A stretch of DNA of 64,000 bases, from positions 29,216,333-29,280,332 of the forward strand of contig OX419756.1 of NCBI GenBank assembly GCA_948567375.1, in the 5' to 3' direction. The notes beneath the pieces were generated by a model. That model saw nothing but the letters and a program-made list of their open reading frames with translations. It made no database searches and was not told where the DNA came from. The position numbers and the translations under genes are program-made. This stretch comes from Lunularia cruciata (Eukaryota; Streptophyta; Marchantiopsida; Lunulariales; Lunulariaceae). Below, piece after piece: positions 61,435-64,000 of the stretch (the first letter of the stretch is position 1; each line of letters begins with the position of its first letter).

Positions 61435-62873
61435 ATTTACATCACATCAGAGGACATATCCAAAGTAAGGATATAAGACTACAGTAACCACGTTGAGATA
61501 TGTGAAAATTAGTATCGAATCTAGATTTACATGATCCTGCACATTCATATGGAAAACTTTCAAGAGTGATGTAAGCAGCCATGATGAAGACGAAAAAGCA
61601 GGTGCCAGATTTCATGTCATTTTTTGTCATTCTCTCCCATGATTCCAGAAGCTCTTGATGTTTGCCGAGAGAGAAAGGCTACACAATTTAGAAATGAGTC
61701 CAGGAATTACAACTTTCTCTCGCAAAAGATACAGCGTGAACAGTTCACTCTTCAAAAACACAGAGGTCGAACTTTCGCAACTGTAGAATTCTAATGTTCG
61801 TTTTCAGTCATTGGGTGACCTTATATGAATTTTCTTGGGGTGAAGTTTCTGCTCAAATCCTTTCGGTTTGATTAGGCTTCTCTCTGCTTCCTTTGGACAC
61901 CCATCTCAGGCAAGTTAGGACCAATGATCTGTCAAGTTTATTTCCGTTAACATCAACATCCTATGTTCACCAAAATGGAAACATTTTCATCGTAAAAGCC
62001 AGGAACGTCGTGGTGGAAAACCCTTCCATCTATCTACTACCTATATAGTGCCTGTGGGGTTGAGAGATAACAAATCATATACTTTAATTTAAATATTCAA
62101 AAAATTAATACAGAGGGTAGGAGCAGTATCCCAGGTACTGTACAGCTGAACTTGTGTTCCACCCGACGATCCCTTTATCATGCGCCGTTGGATGCAAAAG
62201 ACGGGCAGGTAGTGTGGTCAGGGGCAGCAACGGATGAAAATGAGCCAGTTGAGGCGGGAATGTGCTATGTCGGCGCTTCTGGGGGATGCACACCATTCAG
62301 TTGCCTCTTTTGTCCGGCGTGTTAAAACCCTTTTGTCCTGAAGTCACATTCACTTTGGACCAGGCGCCGTGGCCAGGTCAAATGAAATTTAATGCTTCAC
62401 TTGGACTCTTTGCTCTAACCACATCTCATAATTAAGTCTCAATATTGGGCGATTACCAATTAACCCTTCCCTCTCTTTGGGAGAATGTGTAATTCATCTG
62501 AATGTAATCCGGGTTCATAATTGCTTGCTTGTAAGGCAAAAATCAGGAAGATGAAAAAGAAAAGAAACAAAAATGTGATGTAAAAAATATACAAGTATTA
62601 ACTTTCCTCACGAGACACTTTTGCAATTGTGATACAAATACACTGAACTGGTTTAGGATCATTGTCCTCAGGGCGAGGGAACAGCCATACCACTGCCAAA
62701 GTCAATGGTGAAGTCCCAGTAATCAATGTGGGTTCAGGTTACACAAGAGTCAAGTCTGCTCTTTAATCGTGTCTTGTAGCCGTTCAAGAGGAATAGCAAG
62801 CTTTGATCAATCCTTCTGAAAAATGTGAAATGATATCTCGTCCCAGTTACAATTTACATTTGCAGTAAAATTA

Positions 62874-63025
62874 GGGAATTGCTAATGCCACCCTGATTTT
62901 TGGAATGGACAAATAGCAGCGCGATACCAAGGCCGCGCATAGGGCGTGTGTGTGGATGGGGCCATGTCAATTTGGCCACGTCATGGATGGCATTAGCAAA
63001 AATCAGGGTGGCAATAGCCAATCCC
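62874..63025. mobile_element. 152-bp MITE with 8-bp target duplication
   Basis: Terminal inverted repeats of about 28 bp: GGGAATTGCTAATGCCACCC at the left and its near complement at the right (GGGTGGCAATAGCCAATCCC). The flanks TAAAATTA at 62866-62873 and 63026-63033 are identical 8-bp target duplications. No coding capacity. An 8-bp duplication fits hAT- or P-type transposases; the GGG start does not decide between them. Confidence 0.88.
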
Positions 63026-63033
63026 TAAAATTA

Positions 63034-64000
63034 AGCCAGGTTTAAACTGGGACTAGTACGGTACATCCTTTAGGAACTTGTGCAATCATTTGGTATAAGT
63101 TTGGGATGAACAGTGTAAAGTCTAACCTACTGTTATATTTTTGGTCGCAATGGTGGGCGTTCAACGGTTTCTTCAAAAAGAAGAACACAAATCTGTAAAG
63201 AGGTCGGTAATCGAAGAGCTAGTTAACGCATATGGTCGTCCTTATTGATCCAACACGTTCGAAGTCAATGTTGCAAATGTTTTCCTCCATGACATAGCTC
63301 TTTCTCACTGTAGATGCCGCTGTCAATCGATGCGGAGAAATAACACCGTCGAGGATTTTGCAATTGTAACTCGACTAGGCATTTTTATCAGTTCAAAGGG
63401 AGTCGAATTGGATTACGTAGTATGACCAGACTTTGTCTCCTCTTCGGCATCTTTCTCCGAGTTGTTGTAAAGCATTCTTACCACAGTAGTGTACCGAGTG
63501 CACTTGATGCCAATCTGAATTTCTGAGGATCGACGTGCACTCAGTTGGGGGGGCAGGGGCGCGCGGGGCGGTGTAGTAGACTCTTCGTGGCTTCCTTTCA
63601 TTGTCGGACTCTAAGAGCCCCATGTGCCGCCGATCATTGTTGTTGGAACTCCTTCCAAATTCTGGACTGTGAAGCTTTCACCCGAGGCAAAAACGAGTGA
63701 AATCTCGTAAACTCAATGGTAGATTGAGAGGTTGGGCATGTTAATACTCTACAATAATTCCAAGAAAAGCAGAACTTTCTACAATTTCTCGTTGTTCGTG
63801 GTAGGCTTTCATGATCAATGCTAAAATACGTACGTGGGTCAGCACATGTGTGCCAGCACAAGAAGTACTTTCTTCTCTGCCTTGTTTGTGCTTATCAGGT
63901 AAATGGTGGGGGAATACTATAGTGCAGTTCAACAACCAAGATCGGGGATAGAAGTTTACGGGAATGGGGACTTCCGTAGTGATGTAACCGGAGATGTAAC
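63034..64000. other. Unassigned end of window
   Basis: No gene recognised. A G-rich stretch at about 63546-63571 and several short frames on the minus strand are present without motifs. A gene could begin here and continue beyond the window. Confidence 0.4.

Larger units (their letters stand above)
58556..62873. other. Unassigned stretch downstream of the zinc-finger gene
   Basis: No supported gene. The first few hundred bases are probably 3' UTR. The stem-loop at 59386-59425 and repeat copy G are listed. Short open frames (for example 60151-60456) show no motif. Confidence 0.45.

Noticed and set aside
63546..63571. G-rich stretch as G-quadruplex
   Set aside because: Only three clear runs of four or more G; not a full motif.
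1..64000. CRISPR arrays, bacterial operons, rRNA or clear tRNA genes
   Set aside because: None seen; the window is eukaryotic nuclear DNA.

Overview
The window looks like nuclear DNA of a land plant. It has long AT-rich stretches, two split genes with GT-AG introns whose products belong to plant protein families, and plant-type LTR retrotransposons primed by initiator-Met tRNA. Intron sizes (about 150-900 bp), low gene density and large TE-filled gaps lean me towards a bryophyte, but nothing here fixes the species.

Layout. 1-7230: AT-rich intergenic DNA with a long palindrome, two copies of a short dispersed repeat and a 360-bp inverted-repeat element that seems to carry a captured coding fragment. 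7233-11161 (+): an 11-exon gene for a 350-residue protein joining a ferredoxin-like cysteine segment to a metallo-beta-lactamase fold. 11162-22951: intergenic, with a decayed PIF/Harbinger transposase on the minus strand (14146-15310) and a TA microsatellite. 22952-34905: an outer Ty3/gypsy chromovirus (+). A second chromovirus in the opposite orientation (28850-34398) sits exactly inside its 3' LTR, with a perfect GCTAG target duplication. Both elements are broken by stops and frameshifts. 34906-56431: mostly unassigned DNA with a decayed non-LTR-like fragment, four more copies of the short repeat plus one doubtful one, and several strong palindromes. 56432-58555 (+): a two-exon gene for a 407-residue protein with one C2H2 zinc finger and a PARP-like C-terminal domain. 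58556-64000: unassigned, with a perfect stem-loop, another short-repeat copy and a 152-bp MITE with 8-bp target duplications.

The two host genes are unrelated in function and 45 kb apart; there is no operon-like organisation. The most interesting signals are in the mobile DNA. The nested chromovirus has LTRs packed with perfect heat-shock elements just upstream of a TATA box. A roughly 90-bp repeat family with a terminal GGGGCTAAGCCCC palindrome occurs at least seven times in 64 kb and matches no class I know. Several near-perfect hairpins and inverted-repeat elements remain unexplained. All homology calls come from reading motifs by eye; no database search was run.
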